64,000 nucleotides of DNA from Sarcocystis neurona (Eukaryota > Apicomplexa > Conoidasida > Eucoccidiorida > Sarcocystidae), in NCBI GenBank assembly GCA_000727475.1, contig KL647307.1:740542-804541 (forward strand), read 5' to 3'. Shown here piece by piece: positions 12,300 to 24,634 of the stretch. Position 1 is the stretch's first letter; each line of letters starts with the position of its first letter. The notes beneath the pieces are model-generated. The model saw nothing but the letters and a program-made list of their open reading frames with translations. It did no database searches and was not told the origin of the DNA. Position numbers and translations under genes: made by a program.

Positions 12300-14085
12300 T
12301 CAGAAGTCCGTAACTCTGCCTTTGTGTGACCAGTCTCCATATGTGGTTGGTTCGGGTCCTTCATACTTAAATCCAAATTCCTCTTCCTGCCCCCCTTTCT
12401 GTTTACCACACCGGGAGAAAGGAACCTCTTGATCTTTGACGTTTTTCGCATAATAAACGTCCTTTCCCTTCGATATTATCCCCTCCACTGCCTGCCCGTC
12501 TTCTCCTCCTTCATTTCCTCCCTTGCCAAGCTCCTGCTGCTCTGAATTTCTGTCGTGTCCTTTTCCTGCACCGTCTGAGCTACACGTCGTCAGATCACCG
12601 CTGCAAGCCTGAGAATAGCCGGGTTTCCTCGCAGATCCCGGTCGGTTAACGCGAATAAATCGCACTGGGGTGGCACTCTCAGAAGACAGGGGAGAGTCAG
12701 GAGAGGAAGCTGCTGATGTTTCTTTTGTACTGATTCCGTGTTCTGGAGAAGACGCAGAGTCAGACGAAGTGTATCGAAACGTTTCTGACGACGTGCGTTT
12801 CCCTTCTTTCTCTGCCTCCGCAGCACGTCTGGCGTCCACTAGGCAGGAATCACCTGCTGTTTGAGATTCGCTACCTTCTCGTCGCACACTTCCTTGAATA
12901 CGAACAGCTCTTCTTTGTCCTGCTTCTTCTTCGTTAGAGACAATATCTGACTGCTTGGAAGCACAAGATAACCCACGTTTAGTCGGTTCAGTCTTCGCCG
13001 CTGCAGTGCTGTACGCTGCTGAACTCCAACTACAGTTCCGGCTACCGACACCTCTACGGCTGTTGGTGGGGTCGCCGATAATCATCCTGCCACTGCTGCT
13101 GACCGTGCTGGTCATGGTCCTGACGCTGTTGATACCGCTACTACTGCCGCCACCGCAAGTGACCGAATTGCTTTGTCCCTCGCATCCCTTCGAAGAAGAC
13201 AGGAAGGCTACGGTGGACGCCGGCGTACCAATTATTTCGAAGTGATCGCTGATGCACGATTTCGACAAAAGATGCTTCTGTGCCATCTGCGGAACTGATG
13301 CAACCGACCTCGCAAAAGCTGTCGTCCTTCCCAGCTGGTCAGTTGCATCTGCAAGCAGAAGGACCGCAGAGAGGTCCACACGGAAATGAGGAAGAGTAGA
13401 GCGAGTCGCGGATGCTGTGTAGACATATTAGGGCTAGTCACTAGGTGCGTAACACGGATGAAGAGGCGAGCAATGTGGCGAGAATGCTAAAAGCACTGGC
13501 GTCCCTCTACGACGAGTACGCATGAGCCTTAGCCACCGCAAGTATTTATCAGTGTATAGCGCGCGATAAGAGAATATATGGGATTTTTACGAGGTTGTAG
13601 GAGGGGGTAGAGTATCTCAACAGGAAAGGGGTGCCGCTACTAATGTGGTAGTGAAGCTATAAAGACAGCCACACCTAAAAAGACACCAGTGGATGTATAT
13701 TACACACGTCACCACACAAGAGGCATAGCTGTGAATGTGTGGAGCCATGCTTACGATGCCGTATGATAATAAACTTACCGACCAGCTTTTTGTAAATATA
13801 TCTGGTCGGGCACCGAACGCTGAAATACAAAGCGACGCATGCAGGACTCAGTCCGCAAGAAACGAAAATCTCCGCAAGGAAAAAGCCAGAAGAGCCTCCC
13901 TCACCTCTCCTTTCGTGTGACTGAGAAATGCGCACCAAACGTTTTGCAGCAGGTGCCACACCACGAATGTACTGGATTTCCCCAGGGGCAGAGGCAGTGG
14001 AACTCGCACACGGCAATAGCTGCAGAGGCGCCCGCTGCTGCACGCGGCGCACAACTTCCTTCCGCAGAATACAGCACGCCGGCAT
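12300..14085 (-). CDS. SDHAF4: Succinate dehydrogenase assembly factor 4 with long N-terminal extension
   Basis: SDHAF4 (Sdh8, DUF1674) binds flavinylated SdhA in the mitochondrial matrix and promotes its joining with SdhB in complex II. Two exons fit: 14085-13905 and 13348-12300, joined in phase 1 through a GTGAGG donor and a CTTCTGCTTGCAG acceptor, giving about 409 residues. The family signature is the extreme C-terminus, GPEPTTYGDWSHKGRVTDF, stop. The start ATG at 14085 gives MPACCILRKEVVRRVQQR: Arg-rich and almost free of acidic residues, as expected of a mitochondrial presequence. Family members are usually about 100-130 residues, so roughly 300 residues of Ser/Glu-rich, probably disordered sequence separate presequence and domain. 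The gene is divergent from the AFG1-type gene. The C-terminal identification is firm; the first exon is inferred from phase and composition. Confidence 0.87.
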
Positions 14086-16162
14086 TTTTCCTCTCGAATC
14101 CTTCGAAGCCCTGCACACCCAAGTGTAGTCATATCCGGGGAGATATTCATATTCACCAACGTGTGTGGAAGAGGTACAGAGAGACTCATATAATGACGTG
14201 GCGCCCACAGTTTACTTTCTGCATAAATCGGTGCCCAGTCGTGTGTGCAGTGCTAGTCACTCCGGCCAGAAGTTGCAGCTACAGGTCTGCGCTGCCCCAT
14301 GATGACGGCGTACCACTCAAATGTGTGTATAGATAGGCAGCGTTCCTCCCAGCTTACCGCTGTAGACGCCCAAACCTATACAGGTACAGATATTGTTGAA
14401 GCAGGTAACACATTGTACACAACCACTCACGTTTATATACGTTCATTGAAAGCTACTCACATACACATGTACAACATATAAGTGTCATCTGTGTATGTAC
14501 ACGGGAACCACGCAAGAGTATATTTAATATACATTCACATAGTGTGGCCGACTTATACAAATGCCTCTTTCCGTGAATCCATGTTTGTACAGGGATGGAG
14601 GAGAGGTGGCATCACGTGTACTTGGGTCACAATGCTAGTGCTGTAGGTCTCTGCTGCGCCTACTTTTCAAACTCGATGTCCTTGCAGACGTGGACAAGAC
14701 GAAAGAAAAGGGGAGCTAATAATCCCTTTGTGTTTCCTTCTGTGTGTTTTCCGTTTGATGCAGCAATTCGTTCCCTCCCAACCACGTTAATTCTGCAGAA
14801 AAGTACACCTTCGCATCTCAGATCGCCTCCGCTTCCAGGGTTGTAATTCAAGCAGCAACCAAATAGAGAAGGTTCGCCTTTCCACAGCGAATTTGTTTAC
14901 GATTAGCAGAGGGAAGGACTTTCCTCGTTGAAGGGGAAAACTGTTTCAACTCTTGGTGGTGCGTTTTATATAATAACGTAAGCTTCTCCCAACAGACACG
15001 ACGCCTGTCACTTCACGGTCTTCGTTCAGTTTTAAGGAGTTTCCTCAACTTCAGAAAAGGAAAGAGGTCAATTTACGTCCATGCTAGCTTTCTTTTTTAA
15101 TGAAGTGGAAATTCTGTTTCACTGCTCTACCTTCGCCGCCTGCGAAATCAGTTATATGTTTTTACCGGTTCGTCAGCGAAGTGAGTCGCCAATTATGAGA
15201 AAGATGAAAAAATCGTGTCCGTTTTGCTTTCGCTTGAACGCACGTCGAGTTGCGTTTGCCTTACACAGCGAAGAGCAGCGAACGGTTTGTGCAATCTTCT
15301 CTTTTCCTGACTTCTGGAAGTTAACAAACGTAGTGCCGGTTCCTACGGCAAAGACAAATGAGCAAAAATGTCTGATGTTAGCTGTACGTGTCCTGTTTTG
15401 CCCGTAGGAACAATTGTTCCATTCCTGTCGGAATAAAAGGTGTGGCAGGCACACTTTAAATACATGGTTGTGTGCCTGTGTGTGCGATCAAGGACGTCTC
15501 GAAGAAGAAAGAGCTGAATAATTCGCTTTCCTCCGGAAGTGACTGACCGAAGAAGCGGTTCACCAGATCACATGGGACTCGTTACAGGGATCGTCTTGCA
15601 CGAATATACGTAAGTGACGCGGTCCTCAACAATAAAGTTCTCTGTGAATCGAGAGAAGCAGTGATTTCCTTTTTCTTCGTGTCTTTGCATGCGTCGAAAG
15701 GTGCATGCGACGGCGTCGCGAAGCTCACGCTCACCACACGGTTGCTGTGGACTCTCTTTCTTCGCTAATTAGAGTTGCGTGTTTTCGATTTTTTCCAGCA
15801 ACTTGTTCCCAGTTCTTTCCCCCGTTTTGGCGTGAAATTCCTTCCATAAGTGGGTCGAGGCCCCCTCACCACACGCTCAATGGCGAGAGGGCGGCTATAA
15901 ATGTTTGTTTTTTCGTGTCATTCTTCGTCTCCATTTATCTTCCATACTCTCTCTCCTTTGCCATATTCTGTGGTTGTCTTCTCTTTCGTGTGTGCGCCTC
16001 TTCCTCCTGCGTCGAATTCACGGCAGTCGTTCGACCAAGCACCGTTATCTGACCTCTGTCAGAAGAATGAAACGTGTGAACTCGTAACTCTTCAGACCCT
16101 TGTTTTCACATATAAAGAAACGCACATTTTTCCTCAGCCGCCTGTGAAACTTCTCTATTAGT
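14086..16162. promoter_or_regulatory. Shared upstream region between divergent SDHAF4 and AFG1 genes
   Basis: About 2.1 kb lies between the SDHAF4 start codon (minus strand) and the AFG1 start codon (plus strand), so this stretch must hold both 5' ends. It is largely free of the TA/GATA arrays that fill the introns. An open frame at 15081-15407 (+) has no family resemblance or splice support and was not called. Coccidian promoters lack a simple consensus, so I mark no individual site. Confidence 0.5.
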
Positions 16163-19100
16163 ATGGTTCCTAACTCTCTGTGGCTCCCCGTCAGCGTGCG
16201 TAGAAGCACTGCCAGACCGAGCCGTTCTTCGTCTTGCTGTGTCGCAGCTGCTATCGGTGCCGTTGCCGCTTCAACTCGCGCTTCTGTTTCTGCTGAAGCT
16301 GCCGCGTTTCCTCCTTCCGAGGGCACCTTCTTCGCTGCTGCATCTGCCGCTGGTGTAGCCGTACCCGCTGCTGCCTCTCCTGCTCTTCCTAGTGCGCTTG
16401 CTGCATCAGCTTCTCCTCTCTCGGCCTCTGCAGTGAAATTCGCTGCTGGTACTGGCAAGGACGGAAGAATGAAAACTTCTCCGCTTTTTTTTCATAGCAA
16501 GACTTGCGTCACTATTCAGCCACCACAGTGCGGCGCAGCAGCAGATGCTTCCTGTCTTGGGGCGCTGCTCTGTGAAGAATTAGGTCGCTTCAGCAGCCGG
16601 CAGCTAAGGCGTCACGCACCGGCAACAGCAGGGGAGAGCGGCTGCAGCACCGGCGGGACAGGAGAAGGACGTGGCGTGCCGCTGGCCAGGGCAACCCTGC
16701 AGAAGATAAACTGGAATTTCAGTCTCTCTTCCCCAGTCGAGAGGGCAAACGACGGACAAAAGACTTTTCTTTCCTACTTCTTTAGCGAAAAAGGCGATTT
16801 TCTGCGATGTCCCTCTCCGCTGCGAATGTCAAAGAAACTAAGCACCCGTAGCCTAGTCGTGACCTCTCCGACAACTCCTGGCAAACTGCAGGACATTTCA
16901 AGTACAATTTCGTTTTCCCCGTCTTCCCCTCCATCCTCTCCCAGTTCGTACTATTCATCGTTCTTCGCATCCTGTCCTTTCCCGCCCCCCTTTCCCATTT
17001 CTCCTTTTTCTTCCTCTTATTCGTCGCCTTCTCCATCTGCGTCGTTCTCTTCGTCTGCCGCTCCTTTGCCGGCTCCCATTTCTCGTGGATCTTCTTGTTG
17101 GTCCTCATTTAATTCTTTAACTTCTTCACCATCGCGCATCTGTTCTGTTATTCTCCCTTCTTCTTCTTCTTCTTTTTCTCCTTTTGTTTCTTACTTTTCT
17201 TTTTCACCGAGTGCATTGCACCGGGCGCTTCGCGTTCCTTACTCTCCGGTATCTCCTTTTCTTCGCGAAACACTTTCTTCTCCTCTTCTTACATCTTTGT
17301 CGCTTTGTTCGTCTCCCGCCTCTTTTACTCGTCTTTCTTCGTATTTCCCTTTGTTTTCCTTGTCTGCCGCTTCGTCTTGCTGTTTTTCCTGCACTTCTTT
17401 CGGTTCTTTGGCTTCCCCGCCTTCTTCTTCGTTTGTGCCGCCTCTCCATCCCCCGCAGCAGAGAAGGACCCTCAGCCAAAGAATTCTTGTGGAGAAGGCC
17501 GACGACCGGGTCCCGCCGAGCGCCGATATCCTAAAAAATGTCCCCTCTTTGCATGCACCAGAAGAAAGTGAAGAAAATAACTTCTTAAAAATTGACCGGG
17601 ACAACCCAACCCGGTTGCTCGAACATTTTGCTGCCCTCCTTAAAAAAGGGAATCTTGAACCAAATTCTTCTCAAAGGCAACTCATGTTCAAGCTTCAGGT
17701 CCGTCATACCATAGTATACACACATATATATGTATATATAGAGAGAGATAGAGAGGTAGATGCTATTGGATGGAAGGTTATATGTATACACATAGATATG
17801 TAAACGTGTGTGTGATTCTGTATATATATATATAATTCTATATACATATATACATATATATGTAGTAGCGAACTGACCGTAGTCTCATAGCTAGATATAT
17901 ATATGTATATATATGTCACATTGCAGCGAGCTGACTGCCATCTGCTAGCTATGGATATATGTATATATATATGCATATATAATGAGTAAGTCTGTATCTG
18001 TATCTGTCTAGCTATAAATATATATATATATATATGTATGTCACATTCGAGCGAAGTGACGGTCGTCTCATGACTATATATATATATATACATATATAAG
18101 TATGTATATATGTGTGAGTAAGTCTGTATGTGTATCTATCTATCTACCTACCTATCCATCTATCAATCTATGCATCCATATATAAGTGTATATATATATG
18201 TATATATCACACTCGAGCGAACTAACGGTCGTCTGTTCGAGTAGACGTACATATAAACATATATACGTGTACGGGTATCACAAATTTAGAGAATGTACGG
18301 TGGTCTCATAGTAGTACAGAAAACTCCACGTGCTTTCATAGATAGGTATATATATATATGAGTAGATCTCCCTCTCTCTATATATAGGAGAATATAGAGA
18401 ATGGATAGCTGTCTCGTATACCAGGACGCAGAAACGGTTATAGTAGGTGTACATACACGCATATATGTAGTAGGGGTATATGCACACACATCCATGTATA
18501 TACATACGTACGTCTGCTTACGTAGGTGTATGTGTGTATTTGATCAATATATCTCTGTGAATAGAGGAAAAGGCTTCTTCATCTTTCGAATCTTCTCCCT
18601 TTGTTGGACGCACCACACATTTGTATGAAGAACTTGGAAGATATCTTTCTTTCCCCCACAAGTATCTATACGTATTACTCACCTGCCTATGTATATATAT
18701 ATGTATATGTATGTGTGTATGTACATATACGTATAAGTATGTACATATATGTAGATACACACATGGTCCTCATTTACGATAAACAGATATTTGGGAGTAA
18801 CCAGTATATATATTTATGTAGGTGAAGGCCGAACGAAATACGTACGTATATACGTATATTACGTACGTCTGTGTGTGTTTATAAGAAATGAGTAGCACAC
18901 GTGTGTTTCTGCGTATATGAACATAGTTACATGTATATGTACATATAAATACATACATTTACATATATATGTGTGTATATATGAATATATGCCTGTATAC
19001 ATATATATGCATACACACATCTCTCTCTCTCCATATATATATATGAGCTGTGTGAATGAATATTTATACGTACATATGCATACATACATTTACATACGTA

Positions 19101-22100
19101 TATATATATATATGTATATATTTATGCCTCTTTCTCTCTCTCTCTCTTTATGTATATATATGTATCAGCTGTGTGAATGCATACTTATATGTACACATAT
19201 ATACATACATTTACGTACATATATATATATATATTTGCCTCCTTTTCTCTCTCTGTATGTATACGAGTATGTATGTATATGTATATGTATATAAATATAG
19301 GCTATGCGAATGCATAGTTATATGTACACATATATACATACATTCACGTGTACCCTTCTTTGCTGTCCTTTTTCCCGGGGAACTACGACGACTGCAGGGT
19401 CTTTTCACTCCCCCCCTTTTCGTCTGTAGATTCTCTATCAACTTCCTCTTCTGTGCGCCCCTCTTCCGCTCGTTTTCCCCACCCTTTCTTTTGTGCGTCT
19501 TCGGATTTTTTTTTCTTCTCTTGCGTACGCCTCCTCCGCTTCTCGTCGTTCTTCGCCCCTTCACTTCCTCTTTGCGTCCCTGCTGCTCCCCCCCCTCTGC
19601 CTGCGCTTCACATATATTCTCCACCGTCCCTTTCCCCCCCCCCGCCTCTTCTTCTGGTGGGCTTCGCGTCCTTATCGGCTTCCTCTCTTTCTTCTTCTTC
19701 TTCTTCATCTTCGTCTTCTTTCGTTCACCTTCTTCTGCGTGTGTGCCCTCCGCTCTTCCTTGCTCTGCTGCTTTTATCGCGTCCTGCCGCATGCGCACCG
19801 ATTTGCTCTTGTTTTGTCCGCCTTTCTTGCGCCTCTCCCCTCCCTCCGTTTAACGCGAAGAACCTCGCAGACGAACTGGAAGCCAGAGAAATCCGCTTTC
19901 CTGACACGTTTGACGCTTCCACTGCGACGCTTCGCAACGCCGAACCTCGCAACGCTGCTGCGGCTGCAGCCCGCAACGCGGACGACGCTCCAGTAAGGAA
20001 AACGAGGCACTGCTCGAGTTCGCCTCTTAAATAGGATTATTCACAGAGATAATCTCAGGAAGAGGAACTTCGCAAATATGTTCTCTTCTCTTAAAGAGCG
20101 GCACTTCCTACATATATATATGTGTGCGTGTGTATGTACGTGGCCGCGTGGTCGCTGTTGTTTCTCGATAGTAACGAACCTCCAATTTTTCTCGACCCGG
20201 GCAGACATTTCTCTCTATCAAACCCCTCACATACGCAGACGTGTACACGTACATACGTAATATATAAATATATCTATATGTGGACGTGTATAAATTTACG
20301 TATCTCTCTCTCTATATGTGTGTATGTCCGTCTTCCTCTCTGTGTACATATAGATATATATATATATATGTATCGACGCATTCACCTGTTACACGTGTAT
20401 GTATACGTATAGATGCATGCGCATATCCGTATATTCATATGCAATATCTATACACATGTATGAATACGCCTGTGTATATATACACATACGCATCTATCTA
20501 TCCATCTATCTATCTGTATATATATATGTATATGTCTCTCTCTCCATATGTATCCACACATGCATAGACACATGTGTATATCCGTAGGGAAAATGTATGC
20601 TTCGATAAATGAAGCCACGTTACTGCAGGTCTATCGATCAAGTAAATATTTGTACGCCCGTGACACAGCAGCACCTGCTCCACGACGTTTTTGGCGAAGA
20701 GATGTAACGGCTGCTGTTGCTGCCGCGAGGACCGGAAGACGCGGTCCACTTCTCTTCTGGCCGGGTGGTTTTCACTTCTCTCCGCATTTCCGTGTGCTTC
20801 CTTTTAAAATTTTATATGTACCTGCGTGTGTATACATGTACATGCGTATATTTATAAATATGTGTGGAGACAGTGTACACTTCATTGCCAGCGAAGGCAA
20901 GTCCTGGGCATCTCATACGTATCGACGTATATATATATATATGTCTATGTATGTATCATATATATATATATATGTCTGAATATACATAGATATATACGTA
21001 CCTGTGTGATATATGTCTGAACATACATACATGTGTATATGTGTATATTATATAATATATATATATATGTCTGAATGCACATATATATATATATATATAC
21101 GTGTCTGTGTAATACATGTGTCTGTATCTATATATGCATATGTGTGTATTATATATATATGTCTGAATATACATATATGAATACGTATCTGTGTAATATA
21201 TATGTCTAAATATACGTATGTATATATATATGTATATGTATGTATATACATATGTGTATATGAACGTATAGGCGTACGCGTATGTAGATGTATGAAGATT
21301 GGTATCGATATGCGTATACGTATCAGAGGACGCTTGTACGTACATCTATTCTTATATCTCTATATGTAAACATACATATGCATATATGTATACAGGTGAA
21401 TATTCATATACACGTGTATCTGTATGTATGTACTCAACTACACAATTGTATGACTTTGTTGACCGGTGTGTTATGTCTTTTGGTTTCGGCGGGTCGACGC
21501 AGGGAAATTTTTTCTCCCGCTGGTGGTGCGCAGGGGCTTGGCGCGGCGCGCAACAGAAGCAGCGATGGCTGCTGTCGCAACCGAGTAAGGCGTCCCGGGG
21601 CTTTATTAGCACACATTTTTGCATGCGTTTTTTCGTCAGCTGCCTAGTTTCAGCGGGGCGCCGTGCAGATCCTTTTGGCTCCTTCCTTCTCTTTCTCATC
21701 ACGTACACATACAAAATATGCATGTATGTGTAGGTGCGCTCACCAGCACCTGTTCATATATACACATTTGGGGAGGGAAGTATTGTCGATCTACGCTTGT
21801 ATTCGTTAATCAGAAACGCCTAAGAAACAAGCCCTCGGACATCTCCCTTCTTCTCTCTCCCTTCTTCTCTCTCCCTGTCTCCCTCCCTGTCTCTCTCCCT
21901 GTCTCGCTGTCTCTCTCCGTCTCTCTCGCCGTGTTTCTCTTCTCTCCCTGTCTCTCTGTCTCCGTCTCCCTGTCTCTCTGCCTCTCTCTGTCTCTCTCCC
22001 CGTCTCTCTCTCTGTCTCTGTCTCTCCTCTTCCCTCTCTCTGTCTCTCTCGCTGTGCCTCCCCGTCTCTTTCGCCGTCTCTCCCTGTGTCTCTCTGTCTC

Positions 22101-24601
22101 CGTCTCTCTGTCTCCCTGTCTCTGTCTCTCGCTGTGTCTCTCTTCTCTCTCGCCGTGTCTCCCCGTCTCTCTCGCTGTCTCTCCCTGTCTCTCGCTGTCT
22201 CCGTGTCTCTGTCTCTTTCTGTCTCTCTCGCTGTGTCTTTCTTTTCTCTCCGTGTCTCTCACTGTGTCTGTCTGTTTCTCTCTGTCTGTCTCTATCTCTC
22301 TGTCTCTCCCTGTCCCCGTCTCTCCGTCCCTCTGTCTCTCCCTGTCTCCGTCTCTGCGTCCCTCTGTCTCTCTGTCTCTCTCGCCGTGTCTCTCTTTTCT
22401 CCCCGTCTCCGTCTCTCTCTGTTTGTTTCTGTCTCTCCCTCTTTTTCTCACTCTTCGTGTCCCTCATTTTCTCCCTCTTTTTCCTCCTCTTCCCCGTTTT
22501 TGTCTTTCTCTGTGTAGGAACGTCGTAAACGTCCCCAGCCGCGGACGTGTGTGTGGGGGGGGCTGCTCGTTGCGCGTCTTCCTCTGTGCTTGTGTACACA
22601 CAACATGTCTGTTCTTTGACGTCGTCATCACTCGAACAGCTGTTGCGGCGGTGTTTTTCGTTTCTTTTCTCTTCCTCTCCGTCTCCGTCTCTCTCTGAGA
22701 TCCTCCAGCTGTTGTTCTGTTCCTCGCTTTGATTCGTGTGTTCGTCGCTTCCCCCAGCGAGGAGCGGTGGTGGGACTGCTGGTGGTAGAGGAGCAACAGC
22801 AGCAGCAGCAGAAGAAAGCGCGGAGGGCCGCGGCCCGGCACCGCGCGGCGTTTACATCCACGGGGGAGTCGGCCAAGGAAAGACGATGATTATGGACGCA
22901 TTTTTTGACTGCCTGCGTATCAAACGAAAAATGCGGGTTCACTTTCACCAGTTCATGACGGTGTCTGTACAGCAGGTGAGTAGAGGAAGGCGGGCCCGCT
23001 GGATCTCCTTGGGACGAGGAAGTGAAAAGAGGGAAGGTCCGAGTTTCTCGAGGCCGCAGAAGAGGAAGACGAGAAAAAGGGGCCACCCTTCACGTACGTC
23101 ATCGATGGGGAGTTGTACGTGTGTGTGCAACAGATCGGTGGAAGTAAGTAGGTGTAGGAAAATATATAAACGAAATGAGATAGAAGTAGACAGACGTATA
23201 GATATGGAGGCAGATGTAGAGATACATAGAGATGGATAGAGAGAGCTGCTGTCATCGGGATATAGGTAGAGGTATATACAGGTGTAGATACAGATAGAAA
23301 TAGTATATATATATATGTATGTGTAGGTATGGATATAGATATATAGACATTTATAGATGTAGAAATAGATGGATATAGGTAGATGTTGTCATCGGTATAC
23401 AGATAGGTATGAGTGTAGACGCAGAGAGACACATGTATATGTAGATATATAGATATGTAGATATATAGATACGTGTAGACGTGAACATAGATGGATACAG
23501 ATAGACGTTGTGGTCGATATGTAGGTAGAGATAGATACCGTTGTAAATATATATAGATATATATATGCGTAGGTACACAGATATATAGATAGGTATAGAT
23601 ATAGATACACAGACATACAGATAGGTATAAATATGAAACCAGGTGGATATAGATAGACGCTCGAATTGATACGTAGGTAGAGATAGATATACCGGTATAC
23701 GTAGATAGATGTATAGATAGATATAGATGTATGTAGACGTATATATATAGATGTGTAGGTACACAGAGAGGTACGTAGATAGATATAGATGGATATAAAT
23801 AGATGTTGTGATCGGTCTGTAGATAGAGGTAAATATAGGCGTCGTTGTATATACATATATGTGTACGTATATTGATAGGTATAAGTATAGGTATAGATGG
23901 ATAGAGACAGATGCTGGGATCGATATATAGATGGAGAGAGATATACGTGTAGATAAAGGTAGAAGTATAGATATAGATATATAGACAGTATAGGTATAGA
24001 TGTAGACAGATTCAGATGTATAGATACAGACAGATATATAGATACATAGGTAGATCAATAGGTGGACCAATAGATGAATAGCTAATCGTGTAGATATTTA
24101 GGTAGATATAATAGGAGATGGAGATAGGTACAGTTATAGCTAGTAATATGCAGATATATAAACGGGTATACGTGTAGGTGTAGACAGATATAGATATAGA
24201 TAGATAGGTGGGTAGACAGAGAAAGATAGACATGCGTAGGTAGAGAGATCGAGGGGCGTAAAGAGAAAGTCAAACGTAGACGGATAGGTATTAATGGGTA
24301 TAGAAGCAGGTGGATAGACAAATATATATATGTGTGCATATGTATATGCTCGGCTGTATTTATAACGTGCACTTGTGTGCATATGTGTATATTTCTGTGT
24401 AGGTGCTTGTACATAGATAGTAGGTATGTAGATGTAGGTAGGTAGATAGTATTCATATATAGATAGATAGATCCTGCTAGATTTACTGATTTCCGTTGAC
24501 AGCTACATAGATGTAGATAGGTGTAGACAAACAAATATACACAGATCTGGGGAAGTGGACAGATTCGTAGGTATACATATAGACAGAAAGGTCTCTCTCT
24601 C

Positions 24602-24634
<33 letters not shown>

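Noticed and set aside
16045..16458. Ala/Glu-rich minus-strand frame
   Set aside because: Antisense of AFG1 exon 1; no independent support.
21619..22698. 359-codon plus frame and Arg/Glu/Thr-rich minus frames
   Set aside because: Products of the CTCTGTCTC array in AFG1 intron 3.
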